A stretch of 64,000 nucleotides of DNA from Anaerolineaceae bacterium (GTDB taxonomy: Bacteria; Chloroflexota; Anaerolineae; Anaerolineales; Anaerolineaceae), in assembly GCA_029975475.1 (NCBI GenBank), contig JARKPB010000011.1, positions 1 through 64,000 on the forward strand. The letters are read 5' to 3'. Shown here piece after piece: positions 51,970 through 61,604 of this stretch. The position numbers and the translations under genes are program-made. Under the pieces are notes generated by a model. It ran no database searches, was not told where the DNA came from, and saw nothing but the letters and a program-made list of their open reading frames with translations. Every line of letters begins with the position of its first letter. Position 1 is the stretch's first letter.

Positions 51970-53268
51970 TTACGGGCGTCCCACGCCGGTGTAATGGAAA
52001 CCCAGCTCGCGCAGGTGCTGGGGGTCCCACAGATTGCGCCCGTCCATGATGATTGGTCTGGCCATCAAATCTCGGATGCGGGCAAAATCCAGCTGTTTGA
52101 ATTCGTTCCATTCGGTGGCCAGCACCAGCGCGTCTGCCCCTTCGGCGACCTGGTAGGGGTTCTGGCACAGTTTCACGTTTTTGAGAATTTTGGCTGCGTT
52201 TTCCATGCCCTGCGGGTCATAAGCCTGAATTTTCGCGCCTTCCAGCTGCAGAAGGTGGATGACCTCAATCGCCGGAGCATCGCGCAGGTCATCGGTGTTG
52301 GGTTTGAAAGAAATCCCAAGGATGCCGATGGTCTTTTCGTCCAGGTTGCCCAGCGCTTTTCTTAGCTTCATCACCAGGCGGCGGCGCTGCATGCGGTTGA
52401 TGTCCATCACAGCCTGCAGCAGCTGCGGCTGGCTGCCGTGCAACACAGCCATGTGCGCCAGCGCTTTAACATCCTTGGGGAAGCAGGACCCTCCCCAGCC
52501 CAGACCGGCATCCAGAAAAGCCGGCCCGATGCGCTTGTCCAGCCCCATGCCGGCGGCTACCTGGCGAACATCCGCGCCCAGTTCCTCGCAGATATTGGCA
52601 ATTTCGTTGATGAAGGAAATCTTGGTGGCCAGAAAAGCGTTGGATGCGTATTTGATCATTTCCGCGGTGCGCAGATCGGTGATCAAAATCTGGCAGCGCA
52701 GCGCGGCGTACAGCTCCGCCACCGCTTCAGCGGCTTTGCGGTCTTCGGAGCCCAGCACGACCCGGTCAGGCATCATAAAATCATTGATGGCGGAACCTTC
52801 GCGTAAAAATTCCGGGTTGGAAGCCACGCTGAATTCCAGCGGCCGACCATTGCGGCGCTTGCGAATGATGTCTGCGACCCAGTCGCCCGTGCCGACCGGC
52901 ACGGTAGATTTATTGACCACCACCACGGGTTTATTCACCAGGTCAGCGATGGCTTCAGCGGCCTGGCGCACGTACTGGAGATCGGCTTCCCCTTCATCGC
53001 CGGATGGGGTTCCAACCGCAATGAAGGCGAAATCGACATCTTTCAACGCCGCGGCGTAATCGGTGGTGAAGAAAAGCCGGCCCGCTTTCACATTCTGCAC
53101 CACCAGCTGTTCCAGGCCGGGCTCATAAATGGGCATGACGCCCTGGTTTAACAGGGAAATCCGGTTTTCGTCAATATCCATGCAGGTCACCTGATTGCCA
53201 AGATCGGCGAAGCAGGTGCCGGTGACCAGACCGACGTAACCGGTTCCAATGACGCAAAGTTTACTCAT
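51970..53268 (-). CDS. ugd: UDP-glucose 6-dehydrogenase
   Basis: 432 residues. The N-terminal Rossmann motif [20 protein letters not shown] binds NAD; the catalytic cysteine is in [16 protein letters not shown] (about residue 260); the C-terminal UDP-binding domain has [15 protein letters not shown]. It makes UDP-glucuronate for surface polysaccharides. It is the first gene of its operon; AGGAGG and a minus-strand TATAAT (53302-53297) lie upstream. Confidence 0.93.
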   Translation of the reverse strand: MSKLCVIGTGYVGLVTGTCFADLGNQVTCMDIDENRISLLNQGVMPIYEPGLEQLVVQNVKAGRLFFTTDYAAALKDVDFAFIAVGTPSGDEGEADLQYVRQAAEAIADLVNKPVVVVNKSTVPVGTGDWVADIIRKRRNGRPLEFSVASNPEFLREGSAINDFMMPDRVVLGSEDRKAAEAVAELYAALRCQILITDLRTAEMIKYASNAFLATKISFINEIANICEELGADVRQVAAGMGLDKRIGPAFLDAGLGWGGSCFPKDVKALAHMAVLHGSQPQLLQAVMDINRMQRRRLVMKLRKALGNLDEKTIGILGISFKPNTDDLRDAPAIEVIHLLQLEGAKIQAYDPQGMENAAKILKNVKLCQNPYQVAEGADALVLATEWNEFKQLDFARIRDLMARPIIMDGRNLWDPQHLRELGFHYTGVGRP

Positions 53269-53296
53269 AAGTGCTTGATTTCCTCCTGACAGACGA

Positions 53297-53378
53297 ATTA
53301 TAGCCGAAAAATAACCTTCGGACCGCAGAAATCTTCATTCTCCCGGCGGATGGGTGGGCTGAGGGAAGGTTGTATAAT
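53297..53378. promoter_or_regulatory. Divergent -10 boxes between ugd and folD
   Basis: Minus-strand TATAAT at 53302-53297 (leader about 22 bases to ugd) and plus-strand TATAAT at 53373-53378 (leader about 25 bases to folD). Neither has a good -35. The folD Shine-Dalgarno is CGGAGG (53399-53404). Confidence 0.5.
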
Positions 53379-53409
53379 CAATGATAAGAATTCCAGTGCG
53401 GAGGCAGAA

Positions 53410-54285
53410 ATGACGGCAAGAATCATTGATGGGGCGGCTGTCGCGCAGCAGGTGCGGGCAGAGGTGGCCGAAGCAGTAAAAGCGCGCGTCAGCGCCGGGA
53501 AGGTTGTGCCTGGTCTGGCGGCGGTGCTGGTGGGAGAAAATCCAGCTTCTCAGGTCTATGTGCGCAACAAGCGCAAAGCCTGCGAAGAGGTCGGCATCGC
53601 TTCTTTCGGGTACGAATTACCTGCCAGCGCCAGCCAGGAAGAGGTAGAAGCTTTGGTCAGCCAGCTGAACGCCGATCCAAAAGTCCACGGGATTCTGGTG
53701 CAGCTGCCGCTGCCAGCGGGTCTTGATGAACAGCGGGTGTTAAACGCCATCCGCATCGAAAAAGATGTAGACGGATTTCATCCCATGAATCTTGGCCGTC
53801 TCGCGCAAAAAGGGAGGGATCCGCTGTTTGTTCCCTGCACACCGGCCGGGTGCATGGTGATGCTGGAAAAAGAACTGCCCTCCCTGGAAGGGGTAAACGC
53901 TGTTGTCCTCGGGCGTTCCAATATCGTTGGGATGCCGGTGGCTTTGCTGTTGGTGCGCGCGAACGCCACGGTGACCATCTGCCATTCGCGCACAAAAAAC
54001 CTGCCGGATGTCGTCCGCAGCGCGGATGTCCTCGTCGCGGCAGTTGGCCGCGAGGAAATGGTGCGCGGGAGCTGGGTAAAACCCGGCGCGGTCGTCATTG
54101 ATGTCGGGATTAATCGCGTGGAAGATGCCAGTAAGCCCAAAGGATACCGCCTGGTCGGGGATGTGGCGTTTGATGAGGTCAAAGAAATCGCGGGCGCGAT
54201 TACGCCGGTGCCGGGTGGGGTGGGGCCAATGACCATCGCCATGCTGCTCAAGAATACCCTGCGGGCCGCCGAGCTGGCAGATTGA
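53410..54285 (+). CDS. folD: Bifunctional methylene-THF dehydrogenase / methenyl-THF cyclohydrolase
   Basis: 291 residues from the ATG at 53410 ([19 protein letters not shown]), preceded by CGGAGG. The family motifs [14 protein letters not shown] (catalytic Lys and Tyr region), [18 protein letters not shown] and [16 protein letters not shown] are present, and the end reads [19 protein letters not shown]. It interconverts 5,10-methylene- and 10-formyl-THF. It stands between the ugd divergence and the purine operon promoter. Confidence 0.95.
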   Translation: MTARIIDGAAVAQQVRAEVAEAVKARVSAGKVVPGLAAVLVGENPASQVYVRNKRKACEEVGIASFGYELPASASQEEVEALVSQLNADPKVHGILVQLPLPAGLDEQRVLNAIRIEKDVDGFHPMNLGRLAQKGRDPLFVPCTPAGCMVMLEKELPSLEGVNAVVLGRSNIVGMPVALLLVRANATVTICHSRTKNLPDVVRSADVLVAAVGREEMVRGSWVKPGAVVIDVGINRVEDASKPKGYRLVGDVAFDEVKEIAGAITPVPGGVGPMTIAMLLKNTLRAAELAD

Positions 54286-54301
54286 TGACATTCATCATAA
54301 T

Positions 54302-54356
54302 GTCTGACAATTGACTTTAACCATGAAAATAGGTAAACTGGAATAGTCAGACAATT
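54302..54356 (+). promoter_or_regulatory. Purine operon promoter bracketed by two GTCWGACAATT operators
   Basis: Promoter: TTGACT (54311-54316), 17-base spacer, TAAACT (54334-54339), with the transcription start near 54346. GTCTGACAATT (54302-54312) overlaps the 5' end of the -35, and GTCAGACAATT (54346-54356) lies on the start site. The two sites are 44 bases apart, close to four helical turns. The 9-base core TGTCTGACA of the first is palindromic, as expected for a dimeric regulator. The GntR/UTRA gene of this operon is the obvious candidate (inference). Confidence 0.68.
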
Positions 54357-54400
54357 AAATGAGAATATCTTAATCTAACAACCGAGCTCAGGGAAGTCAC

Positions 54401-55786
54401 ATGCCCACACTTCTCGTAAAAAATGCGGAAGTTCTGGTAACTATGGATGGCCATCGCCGGGAGATTCCCGGGGGTGGCCTGTTTGTGCGCGACGGTTTTA
54501 TTGAACAGATTGGTCCAACCAACAGCTTGCCGCAGCAGGCGGATGAAGTGCTGGACCTCAGCGGCCACATCGTCCTGCCGGGATTAATCAACACACACCA
54601 TCATTTCTATCAAACGCTGACCCGGGCGGTGCCGGCAGCGCAGAATGCCAATTTATTTCACTGGCTAAAAACCCTGTATCCCATCTGGGCGCGCATGACC
54701 CCTGAGGATATCTACCTGTCCACGCAGACCGCCCTGGCGGAACTGGCGCTGTCTGGCTGTACCACCGCATCGGATCACCTGTACCTCTTCCCCAACGGTG
54801 CGCGCCTGGATGACGAGATCGAAGCCGCTCGGCAAATCGGCCTGCGTCTGCACGCTTCACGCGGTTCAATGAGCCTGGGCGAGAGCCAGGGTGGGCTGCC
54901 GCCCGATCGGGTGGTGGACAGCGAAGACCATATTCTGGCGGACAGTGTCCGTCTGATTGAACGCTATCATGACCCCAACCCCGGTTCGATGGTTCAACTG
55001 GTGCTGGCGCCCTGCTCGCCATTCAGTGTGACCGGGGAATTGATGAAACAAAGCGCGGCGCTGGCACGTCAGTACGGTGTGCATCTGCACACCCACCTGG
55101 CTGAAACTCAAGATGAAGAAGAATTCTGCCTGCAAAAATTCGGCTACCGGCCGGTGGCTTACATGCAGTCAGTGGACTGGATCGGCAGCGACGTCTGGTT
55201 TGCCCATTCGGTGCATATTCGCCCCGATGAAGTGGACCTTTATGCGCATCACGGCTGCGGGGTGGCACACTGTCCTTCTTCCAATATGCGCCTGGCCAGC
55301 GGGATCGCTCCGCTGAGGGAATATTTACAAAAGGGCGTTAAAGTTGGGCTTGGCGTAGACGGCTCGGCCAGCAATGACGGGTCCCACATGCTCGCCGAAG
55401 CCCGCCAGGCGATGCTGCTGGCGCGGCTGCGCGCGGGGTTGGAAGGCGCGTCCCTCTCCGGAAAGGAGGCTCCGCCCATCTTAACTGCCCGCCAGGCGTT
55501 AGAAGTTGCCACCCGCGGTGGAGCGGCTGTGCTCGGGCGCGACGATCTTGGCGCGCTGGAACCGGGAAAATGCGCCGACTTCATCGCTTATGATTTGCGC
55601 CGGTTAGAGTTTAGCGGCGCGCTGCATGACCCCGTGGCTGCCCTGCTCTTTTGCACGCCGGTGAATGTGGATTATTCTGTGGTCGGTGGCCGCACCATTG
55701 TTCGAAACGGTGAACTGTTAACGCTGGATGTGGCCGCTCATGTGGTCAAACACAACCGGGCTGCCCGGCGGCTACTGGAAGGTTAA
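54401..55786 (+). CDS. Amidohydrolase of the 8-oxoguanine deaminase type
   Basis: 461 residues, amidohydrolase superfamily with a single catalytic metal. Metal ligands lie in PGLINTHHHFYQTL (about 62-75), HTHLAE (His about 233), FAHSVH and GLGVDGSASNDGS. The stretch LFHWLKTLYPIWARMTPED and CPSSNMRLASGIAP are characteristic of 8-oxoguanine deaminases, which convert 8-oxoguanine to urate plus ammonia. Guanine or other aminopurine deamination (SsnA-like role) is the alternative. It is the first gene of the operon, 12 bases before adenine deaminase. Confidence 0.8.
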   Translation: MPTLLVKNAEVLVTMDGHRREIPGGGLFVRDGFIEQIGPTNSLPQQADEVLDLSGHIVLPGLINTHHHFYQTLTRAVPAAQNANLFHWLKTLYPIWARMTPEDIYLSTQTALAELALSGCTTASDHLYLFPNGARLDDEIEAARQIGLRLHASRGSMSLGESQGGLPPDRVVDSEDHILADSVRLIERYHDPNPGSMVQLVLAPCSPFSVTGELMKQSAALARQYGVHLHTHLAETQDEEEFCLQKFGYRPVAYMQSVDWIGSDVWFAHSVHIRPDEVDLYAHHGCGVAHCPSSNMRLASGIAPLREYLQKGVKVGLGVDGSASNDGSHMLAEARQAMLLARLRAGLEGASLSGKEAPPILTARQALEVATRGGAAVLGRDDLGALEPGKCADFIAYDLRRLEFSGALHDPVAALLFCTPVNVDYSVVGGRTIVRNGELLTLDVAAHVVKHNRAARRLLEG

Positions 55787-55798
55787 GAGGACTGGCGA

Positions 55799-57589
55799 AT
55801 GAGCATGGAAAGTTTTCGCTTGCAGGATGCGCGCGCGCTGGTGGACTGCGCCATGGGACGCAAGCCAGCGGATCTGGTGATCCGCAACGGCCGCTGGGTC
55901 TCGGTTCAATCAGGGGAGGTGATCCCGGACACGGATATCGCCGTGATCAACGGGCGCATCGCCTATGTTGGATCGGATGCCGGCCATTGCCTCGGGCCAA
56001 AGACGCGGGTGATCGAGGCCGCCGGTCGTTATCTGGTTCCCGGCCTGCTGGATGCGCACATGCACGTTGAATCAGGAATGCTGACCGTAACCGAATTTGT
56101 GCGCGCGGTTCTGCCCCATGGCACCACCGGCATGTTCGTTGACCCGCATGAAATCGCCAATGTGTTTGGGCTGCCGGGGGTGCGCCTGATGGTGGATGAG
56201 GCTGCCCAGCAGCCAGTTCATGTTTTTGTGCAAATGCCTTCGTGCGTTCCCTCCGCCCCCGGTCTGGAGACTCCCGGCGCGAGCCTGGGCCCGGCGGAAG
56301 TGGAAGAGGCGATGAGCTGGCCAGGGATTATCGGCCTGGGCGAAATGATGAATTTCCCCGGGGTTGCCGCCAGCGACGCCCGCGTGCATGCCGAAATGCA
56401 GGCGACCCGCCAGGCGGGCAAGGTGATCGGCGGTCACTACGCTTCCTTAGACCTCGGGCTCCCGTTTGCGGGTTACGTGGCCGGCGGCCCGGCGGATGAT
56501 CATGAAGGCACCCGCCTGGAAGATGCGGTTGCCAGAGTGCGCCAGGGCATGCGCGTGATGATGCGCTATGGATCCGCCTGGCATGATGTCGCCAGCCAGG
56601 TGAGAGCCGTCACCGAGCTGGGGCTGGATTCCCGCCGCTTCATCCTCTGCACAGACGATTCACATTCCGCGACCCTGCTCTGCGAAGGTCACATGAACCG
56701 TGTGGTGCGCCACGCTGTGGCTCAGGGGCTGAACCCGATCACAGCGATTCAAATGGCGACGATCAACACAGCCGAGCATTTCGGCGTGGACAGTGAAATG
56801 GGCATGATCGCACCCGGTCGTTACGCGGACATTCTGCTGGTTGACGACCTGGTGCATTTCAATATCCACATGGTGATTGCCCAGGGAAAACTGGCAGCGC
56901 GGGATGGCGAACTGCTGGTAAACCTGCCGGCGGTGGATTACCCCGGCTGGGCGCTCAATTCGGTCCATCTAAAGCATTCCTTAAGCAAAACGGACTTTGC
57001 CCTTCGAACCGAACGGCGCGGCAGGGCGAAAGTAAACGTGATTGGAATCATTGAAAACCAGGCTCCGACCCGCCACCTGGTGATGGAAGTGCCGGTCAAG
57101 AATGGCGAGATCCAGGTTGATGCGTCCCAGGACCTCGCCAAAATTGCCCTGGTCGAGCGCCACCGCGGCACTGGCGCGGTTCAGGTTGGTCTGGTCCACG
57201 GGTTTGGTTTCACCGAACCCTGCGCGATTGCCAGCACGGTGGCGCATGACAGCCACCACATGCTGGTCGTGGGGACGGACGAGGAATGCATGGCGCAGGC
57301 GGCCAATGAGCTGGAAGCCTGCGGCGGTGGCCAGGTTGTCGTTCGCCGCGGTCAGGTGATTGGCAAAGTGGAACTGCGCATCGCCGGGTTGATGTCCAAT
57401 GAACCGGCCCGGGTCGTAGCGCAGAAGGCTGAGACGGTGTTAAACGGTTTTAAGGCCTGCGGCAGCCCGATCAACAATCCCAATATGACCATGAGCTTGC
57501 TTGGCCTGGTTGTGATCCCAGAATTGCGCATATCCGACCGGGGACTGGTGAATGTCAACACCTTTCAGATCATCCCGGTTGTGGAATAA
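55799..57589 (+). CDS. ade: Adenine deaminase
   Basis: 596 residues, normal for bacterial Ade. It converts adenine to hypoxanthine and ammonia. The amidohydrolase motif PGLLDAHMHVESGMLT, the segment HGTTGMFVDPHEIANVFG and CTDDSHSATLL are present. The C-terminal half is the small domain with HDSHHMLVVG. A second ATG two codons in (55805) is possible. It lies between the 8-oxoguanine-deaminase-like gene and the GntR regulator. Confidence 0.93.
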   Translation: MSMESFRLQDARALVDCAMGRKPADLVIRNGRWVSVQSGEVIPDTDIAVINGRIAYVGSDAGHCLGPKTRVIEAAGRYLVPGLLDAHMHVESGMLTVTEFVRAVLPHGTTGMFVDPHEIANVFGLPGVRLMVDEAAQQPVHVFVQMPSCVPSAPGLETPGASLGPAEVEEAMSWPGIIGLGEMMNFPGVAASDARVHAEMQATRQAGKVIGGHYASLDLGLPFAGYVAGGPADDHEGTRLEDAVARVRQGMRVMMRYGSAWHDVASQVRAVTELGLDSRRFILCTDDSHSATLLCEGHMNRVVRHAVAQGLNPITAIQMATINTAEHFGVDSEMGMIAPGRYADILLVDDLVHFNIHMVIAQGKLAARDGELLVNLPAVDYPGWALNSVHLKHSLSKTDFALRTERRGRAKVNVIGIIENQAPTRHLVMEVPVKNGEIQVDASQDLAKIALVERHRGTGAVQVGLVHGFGFTEPCAIASTVAHDSHHMLVVGTDEECMAQAANELEACGGGQVVVRRGQVIGKVELRIAGLMSNEPARVVAQKAETVLNGFKACGSPINNPNMTMSLLGLVVIPELRISDRGLVNVNTFQIIPVVE

Positions 57590-57603
57590 CCCAGGAGGTG
57601 GGG

Positions 57604-58353
57604 ATGGTTTCAAAAGACAGCAGTAAAGGGTTTGAACAGCCCTATCAGCGTTTGCAGGGCGAGCTGGCCCGCATGATCGCCAGCATTCCCGCCGGCGAAC
57701 GTCTGCCGGCTGAACCTGATCTGGCCAGACAACTTGGTGTTTCCCGCGCCACGCTGCGCGAAGCCATGCGCACCTTTGAGGGCCAGGGTATGATCCGCCG
57801 CCGCCAGGGCGTTGGCACCTTTGTTGTTGGGCAGGGCCCGGTTCTGCAAAGCGGTCTCGAAGTTCTGGAAAGCATTGAGACTCTGGCGAAGCGGATCAAA
57901 TTGAATGTCCAGATGGGCGCGCTGCGTTTTGACCATATTCAGGCCGGCGAAAATCTGGCAATGGAGATGGATGTTCCCCCAACCGCGGACCTGCTGCAGG
58001 TTTCGCGCGTTATTCTGGCTGAAGATCGTCCGGTAGCCTATCTGGTTGATATTCTTCCGGAAAATATCCTCTCGGAATCGGAATTACAGGAAGGCTTTAC
58101 CGGTTCGGTGCTGGATTATCTGATCCGCCGCGGCTCCCCCAAGCTGTCAAATTCGCTGACTGAAATTCGCGCCACCGCAGCCAAACCGGAAATTGCGCGG
58201 ATGCTGCAGATACAGCGCGGAGATGTTTTATTAATGTTCCAGGCAAAACTTTTTTCCGCTGAAGCCCGCCTGGTTGATTTTTCCTTCAGCTATTTCATCC
58301 CCGGTTACTTCCGCTTCCAGGTGGTTCGCCGCGTCGGGGATATTCATTCATAA
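57604..58353 (+). CDS. GntR-family transcriptional regulator with UTRA effector domain
   Basis: 249 residues from the ATG at 57604, 5 bases after AGGAGG (57593-57598). The winged helix-turn-helix (about 10-75) has AEPDLARQLGVSRATLREAM and MIRRRQGVGTFV. The C-terminal UTRA domain (about 90-245), with ILAEDRPVAYLVDILPENIL and DFSFSYFIPGYFRFQV, places it in the HutC subfamily, whose domain binds small ligands. The position inside the purine operon suggests it controls this locus; operator candidates are at 54302-54356, 61621-61632 and 61782-61792. The effector is unknown. Confidence 0.88.
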   Translation: MVSKDSSKGFEQPYQRLQGELARMIASIPAGERLPAEPDLARQLGVSRATLREAMRTFEGQGMIRRRQGVGTFVVGQGPVLQSGLEVLESIETLAKRIKLNVQMGALRFDHIQAGENLAMEMDVPPTADLLQVSRVILAEDRPVAYLVDILPENILSESELQEGFTGSVLDYLIRRGSPKLSNSLTEIRATAAKPEIARMLQIQRGDVLLMFQAKLFSAEARLVDFSFSYFIPGYFRFQVVRRVGDIHS

Positions 58354-58365
58354 GAAAGGAACACG

Positions 58366-59568
58366 ATGAATTCTCAAACTTTTGCCGAAATTCAAAAACA
58401 GGTCGCTGGTTACAGCGAACGCATCACCCGTTTTATGTGTGAAATCGTTGCCATTCCCAGCATGGATTCCCAGATTGGCCCGGTTTGCGAGCGGATCGCC
58501 CAGGAAATGCGCGCCTTGAAATTTGATGAAGTCCGTTTTGATAAGATGGGCAACATTCTTGGACGCATTGGCAGCGGCAGCAAAGTGCTGGTCTACGACT
58601 CGCATATTGACACGGTCGGGATTGGCGATCCCGCCGCGTGGGAGTGGGACCCGTTCAAAGGAAAAATTGAGGACGGGTACCTCTACGGCCGCGGCGCCAG
58701 TGATGAAAAACAGTCCACGCCCGGGATGGTCTACGGTCTGGCCATCGCCCGCGATCTTGGGCTGCTGGACGGCTGGACGGTCTATTATTTTGGCAACATG
58801 GAAGAATGGTGCGACGGGATCGCCGCGAACACCTTCGTAGAGGTTGACCCAAAAGTGCGTCCTGACTTTGTTGTGATTGGTGAGCCAACCAAGATGAATG
58901 TGTACCGCGGACATAAGGGCCGTCTGGAACTCAAAGTAACCGCCAAAGGGCGCAGCGCCCATGCCGCCAGCAATCATCTCGGCGATAACGCTGTTTACAA
59001 ACTGCTGCCGGTCATCGCCGGGATCCGGGATATGGAACCCAGCCTGGGGGATCACCCGTTCCTGGGACACGGCAAGATCACCTTAAGCGATCTGAAGGTG
59101 CAAACCCCCAGCATCAACGCGGTTCCGGATGAGGCGGTGATTTTCATCGACCGCCGCATGACCTTTGGCGAAACCAAAGAACAGGTACTGGCTCAAATCA
59201 ACGCCCTGATTCCGGAAAAGGATAAGGATTCGATCAAGGTGGAAGAACTTTTTTACGCAGAACCATCCTATACCGGTTTCGTTTTCCCGGTGGACAAGTA
59301 TTTCCCCGCCTGGGCGGTTGAGGAAGACCATCCTCTGGTTCAGGCAGGGCAGGAAGCCCGCCGCTGGATGGGACTTCCAGACGCGCCTTCCGGTAAATGG
59401 AACTTCAGCACCAACGGGGTATACTGGGCCGGAAAGGCTGGCATTCCCGCGATTGGCTTCGCCCCCGGAGATGAAGAAACCGCTCACACGGTGATTGACC
59501 GGGTCAAGCTGGATGAGGTGGTTAAGGCTACCGAGTTTTATGCTGTGCTGCCCGCTCTGATAAAATAA
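58366..59568 (+). CDS. ygeY: M20-family hydrolase, YgeY type
   Basis: 400 residues. The metal site of M20 peptidases is visible: DSHIDTVGIGDP (His and Asp), GRGASDEKQSTPGMVYG, and EEWCDGIA with the catalytic and bridging glutamates. GHKGRLELKVTAKGRSAHA is the dimerisation-domain entry. The EWCDG form is typical of the YgeY group, found with YgeW and YqeA in anaerobic purine/ureido catabolism. The precise substrate is not settled. It starts 12 bases after the regulator gene and is followed 24 bases later by the carbamoyltransferase. Confidence 0.82.
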   Translation: MNSQTFAEIQKQVAGYSERITRFMCEIVAIPSMDSQIGPVCERIAQEMRALKFDEVRFDKMGNILGRIGSGSKVLVYDSHIDTVGIGDPAAWEWDPFKGKIEDGYLYGRGASDEKQSTPGMVYGLAIARDLGLLDGWTVYYFGNMEEWCDGIAANTFVEVDPKVRPDFVVIGEPTKMNVYRGHKGRLELKVTAKGRSAHAASNHLGDNAVYKLLPVIAGIRDMEPSLGDHPFLGHGKITLSDLKVQTPSINAVPDEAVIFIDRRMTFGETKEQVLAQINALIPEKDKDSIKVEELFYAEPSYTGFVFPVDKYFPAWAVEEDHPLVQAGQEARRWMGLPDAPSGKWNFSTNGVYWAGKAGIPAIGFAPGDEETAHTVIDRVKLDEVVKATEFYAVLPALIK

Positions 59569-59592
59569 GAACCAGAAAAAGGAGTAAGTTAT

Positions 59593-60573
59593 ATGCAAAC
59601 GAACTTAAGAGGCCGCGACCTGATCGGCGACCTGGACTTTAGTCGAGAAGAAGTTGAAACCGTCCTGGATGTCGCCTGGGATTTGAAGCGCAAGCGCGCC
59701 CTGGGGGAACCGCATCCTTATTTGCGCGATAAAGTGCTGGCGATGCTGTTCTTCTTCTCCTCCACCCGCACGCGCGGCTCATTTGAAGCTGGCATTGCCC
59801 AGCTCGGCGGGCATGGCGCCTTCATTGAAAGCACCACCACCCAGATCGCTCACGGGGACACCGCCAAAGAAATCGGTGAAATTTACGGCCGCTATTTTGA
59901 CGGAATCGCCATCCGCCACTGCGACTGGAAACTGGGCAATCAATACCTGAATGAAGTCGCCAGATATTCCCGCGCGCCGATCCTGAATATGCAGTGCGAT
60001 GTTTATCATCCGTTTCAATGCCTGGCGGATCTGATGACCATCATGGAGAAAAAAGGCCGAGATTTGCGCAAGAAAAAGATTGTGGTTTCCTGGGCATATG
60101 CGGCTTCATACCTAAAACCCATCTCTGTGCCGCAGTCCTTGATTTTACAAATGCCGCGTTTTGGCATGGATGTTACCCTGGCATATCCCAAAGAATTCCC
60201 GCTGATGCCGGAGATTGTTCAGCAGGCGCAGGATGAAGCCAAGAAACACCACACCAGCTTTGAAATCACGCACAACATGGAAGAGGCGTTCAAAGACGGC
60301 GATGTGATATACGCGAAATCCTGGGGCCCACTGTTGACGACCTCCGACCCGGCGGAAGGCAAGAAGCTGCAGGATATGTACAAAGACTGGATCACGGACG
60401 CGCGCAAGATGAAGCTGGCAAAAGAAGATGCGATTTACATGCATCCCCTGCCGGCTGACCGCAATATTGAGGTAACCGATGAAGTCATTGACGGCCCGCA
60501 ATCGGTCGTTTATGATCAGGCGGAAAACCGCCTGCACGCGCAGAAAGCAGTCATGGCTTTGACCATGAGCTAA
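59593..60573 (+). CDS. ygeW: Carbamoyltransferase, YgeW-like
   Basis: 326 residues, aspartate/ornithine carbamoyltransferase superfamily. The carbamoyl-phosphate loop STRTR is at residues 57-61, HPFQCLAD at 139-146, and HPLPADR near 287. The segment YLKPISVPQSLILQMPRFGM followed by DVTLAYP matches the YgeW group better than ArgF or PyrB. YgeW proteins are thought to release carbamoyl phosphate from a ureido compound in purine breakdown. It is shorter than E. coli YgeW. It is adjacent to carbamate kinase, which would use its product. Confidence 0.8.
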   Translation: MQTNLRGRDLIGDLDFSREEVETVLDVAWDLKRKRALGEPHPYLRDKVLAMLFFFSSTRTRGSFEAGIAQLGGHGAFIESTTTQIAHGDTAKEIGEIYGRYFDGIAIRHCDWKLGNQYLNEVARYSRAPILNMQCDVYHPFQCLADLMTIMEKKGRDLRKKKIVVSWAYAASYLKPISVPQSLILQMPRFGMDVTLAYPKEFPLMPEIVQQAQDEAKKHHTSFEITHNMEEAFKDGDVIYAKSWGPLLTTSDPAEGKKLQDMYKDWITDARKMKLAKEDAIYMHPLPADRNIEVTDEVIDGPQSVVYDQAENRLHAQKAVMALTMS

Positions 60574-60610
60574 TATTATTCAGTAGAGGAAGAGACGGAG
60601 ACACAGGTAT

Positions 60611-61558
60611 ATGGAAAAGAAAGGTGTAGCAGTTATTGCCGTCGGCGGCAACTCGTTAATCAAGGATGAAAAGCGCAAAACCATCCCGGATCAGTACGAA
60701 GCCGCCTATGAATCCATGAGCCACATTGTGGACATGATTCAACAGGGATGGGAAGTTGTCGTGACCCACGGCAACGGTCCCCAGGTTGGCTTCATTCATC
60801 GCCGTTCTGAATTATCTGCGCATGAGCTTCATGAAGTCCCGCTGGATTACTGCGGCGCGGATACCCAGGGTTCGATCGGCTATATGTTTGTTAACGCGCT
60901 GCACAACGAATTCAAGCGGCGCGGAATTAACAAAGAAGCGGTCGCTGTCGTTACCCAGACCGTGGTTGACCGCCACGACAAAGCCTTCGAGCATCCCAGC
61001 AAACCGATCGGTTCATTCCTTTCAGAAGAAGTGGCGAAAGAACGCGCGGCGAAAGAAGGCTGGGTCATTGTTGAAGATGCCGGCCGCGGCTGGCGGCGCG
61101 TGGTTCCTTCACCCATTCCCCAGCGCATCGTCGAAGCCGAAGCCATTCATAAGCTGATTGAGCACGGTTTTGTGGTCGTCGGCGTCGGTGGCGGCGGAAT
61201 TCCGGTCATCGAAGATGAAAACGGATTTCTCAAAGGCGTTGAGGCTGTGATTGATAAGGACTTTGGCACTTCTCTGCTGGCGACGATGATCCAGGCCGAC
61301 CTGTTCATCATCAGCACCGCGGTTGAGAAAGTCGCCCTGAATTTCAACAAGCCGGATGTGAAATGGCTGGATCGGATGACCGCTGCGGAGGCTCGCAAAT
61401 ACATTGAAGAAGGGCACTTCGCCAAAGGGTCGATGCTCCCCAAGATCCAGGCGATCCTGAAATACCTGGATGCTGGCGGCAAACAGGCATTAATCACCAA
61501 TCCGGAAAATATCGGGCGCGCGCTGCGCGGCGAAACCGGCACCTGGGTCACTCCCTGA
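60611..61558 (+). CDS. arcC: Carbamate kinase
   Basis: 315 residues. It transfers phosphate from carbamoyl phosphate to ADP, yielding ATP, ammonia and CO2. The amino-acid-kinase motifs are AVGGNSLIKDE, VVTHGNGPQVGFIHRRSE, VVGVGGGGIPVIED and DKDFGTSLLATMIQADL. There is no arginine deiminase nearby, so its substrate must come from the YgeW-like enzyme; the E. coli counterpart in such loci is YqeA. It is the last gene of the operon, with a hairpin 10 bases after the stop. Confidence 0.92.
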   Translation: MEKKGVAVIAVGGNSLIKDEKRKTIPDQYEAAYESMSHIVDMIQQGWEVVVTHGNGPQVGFIHRRSELSAHELHEVPLDYCGADTQGSIGYMFVNALHNEFKRRGINKEAVAVVTQTVVDRHDKAFEHPSKPIGSFLSEEVAKERAAKEGWVIVEDAGRGWRRVVPSPIPQRIVEAEAIHKLIEHGFVVVGVGGGGIPVIEDENGFLKGVEAVIDKDFGTSLLATMIQADLFIISTAVEKVALNFNKPDVKWLDRMTAAEARKYIEEGHFAKGSMLPKIQAILKYLDAGGKQALITNPENIGRALRGETGTWVTP

Positions 61559-61568
61559 TCGTATTCTG

Positions 61569-61598
61569 CGCGGGGGAGGGGTTATTCCCTCCCCCGCG
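61569..61598 (+). terminator. GC hairpin after carbamate kinase without T-run
   Basis: A perfect 12-bp stem (61569-61580 with 61587-61598, loop GTTATT). It is followed by GTGATATG, not T-rich. It probably stabilises the upstream mRNA or stops transcription only partly. Confidence 0.5.
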
Positions 61599-61604
61599 GT
61601 GATA

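Noticed and set aside
53381-53413. Ten-codon frame ending in ATGA overlap with folD
   Set aside because: Its ATG lies 2 bases after the -10 box, so it would be upstream of the expected transcript start.
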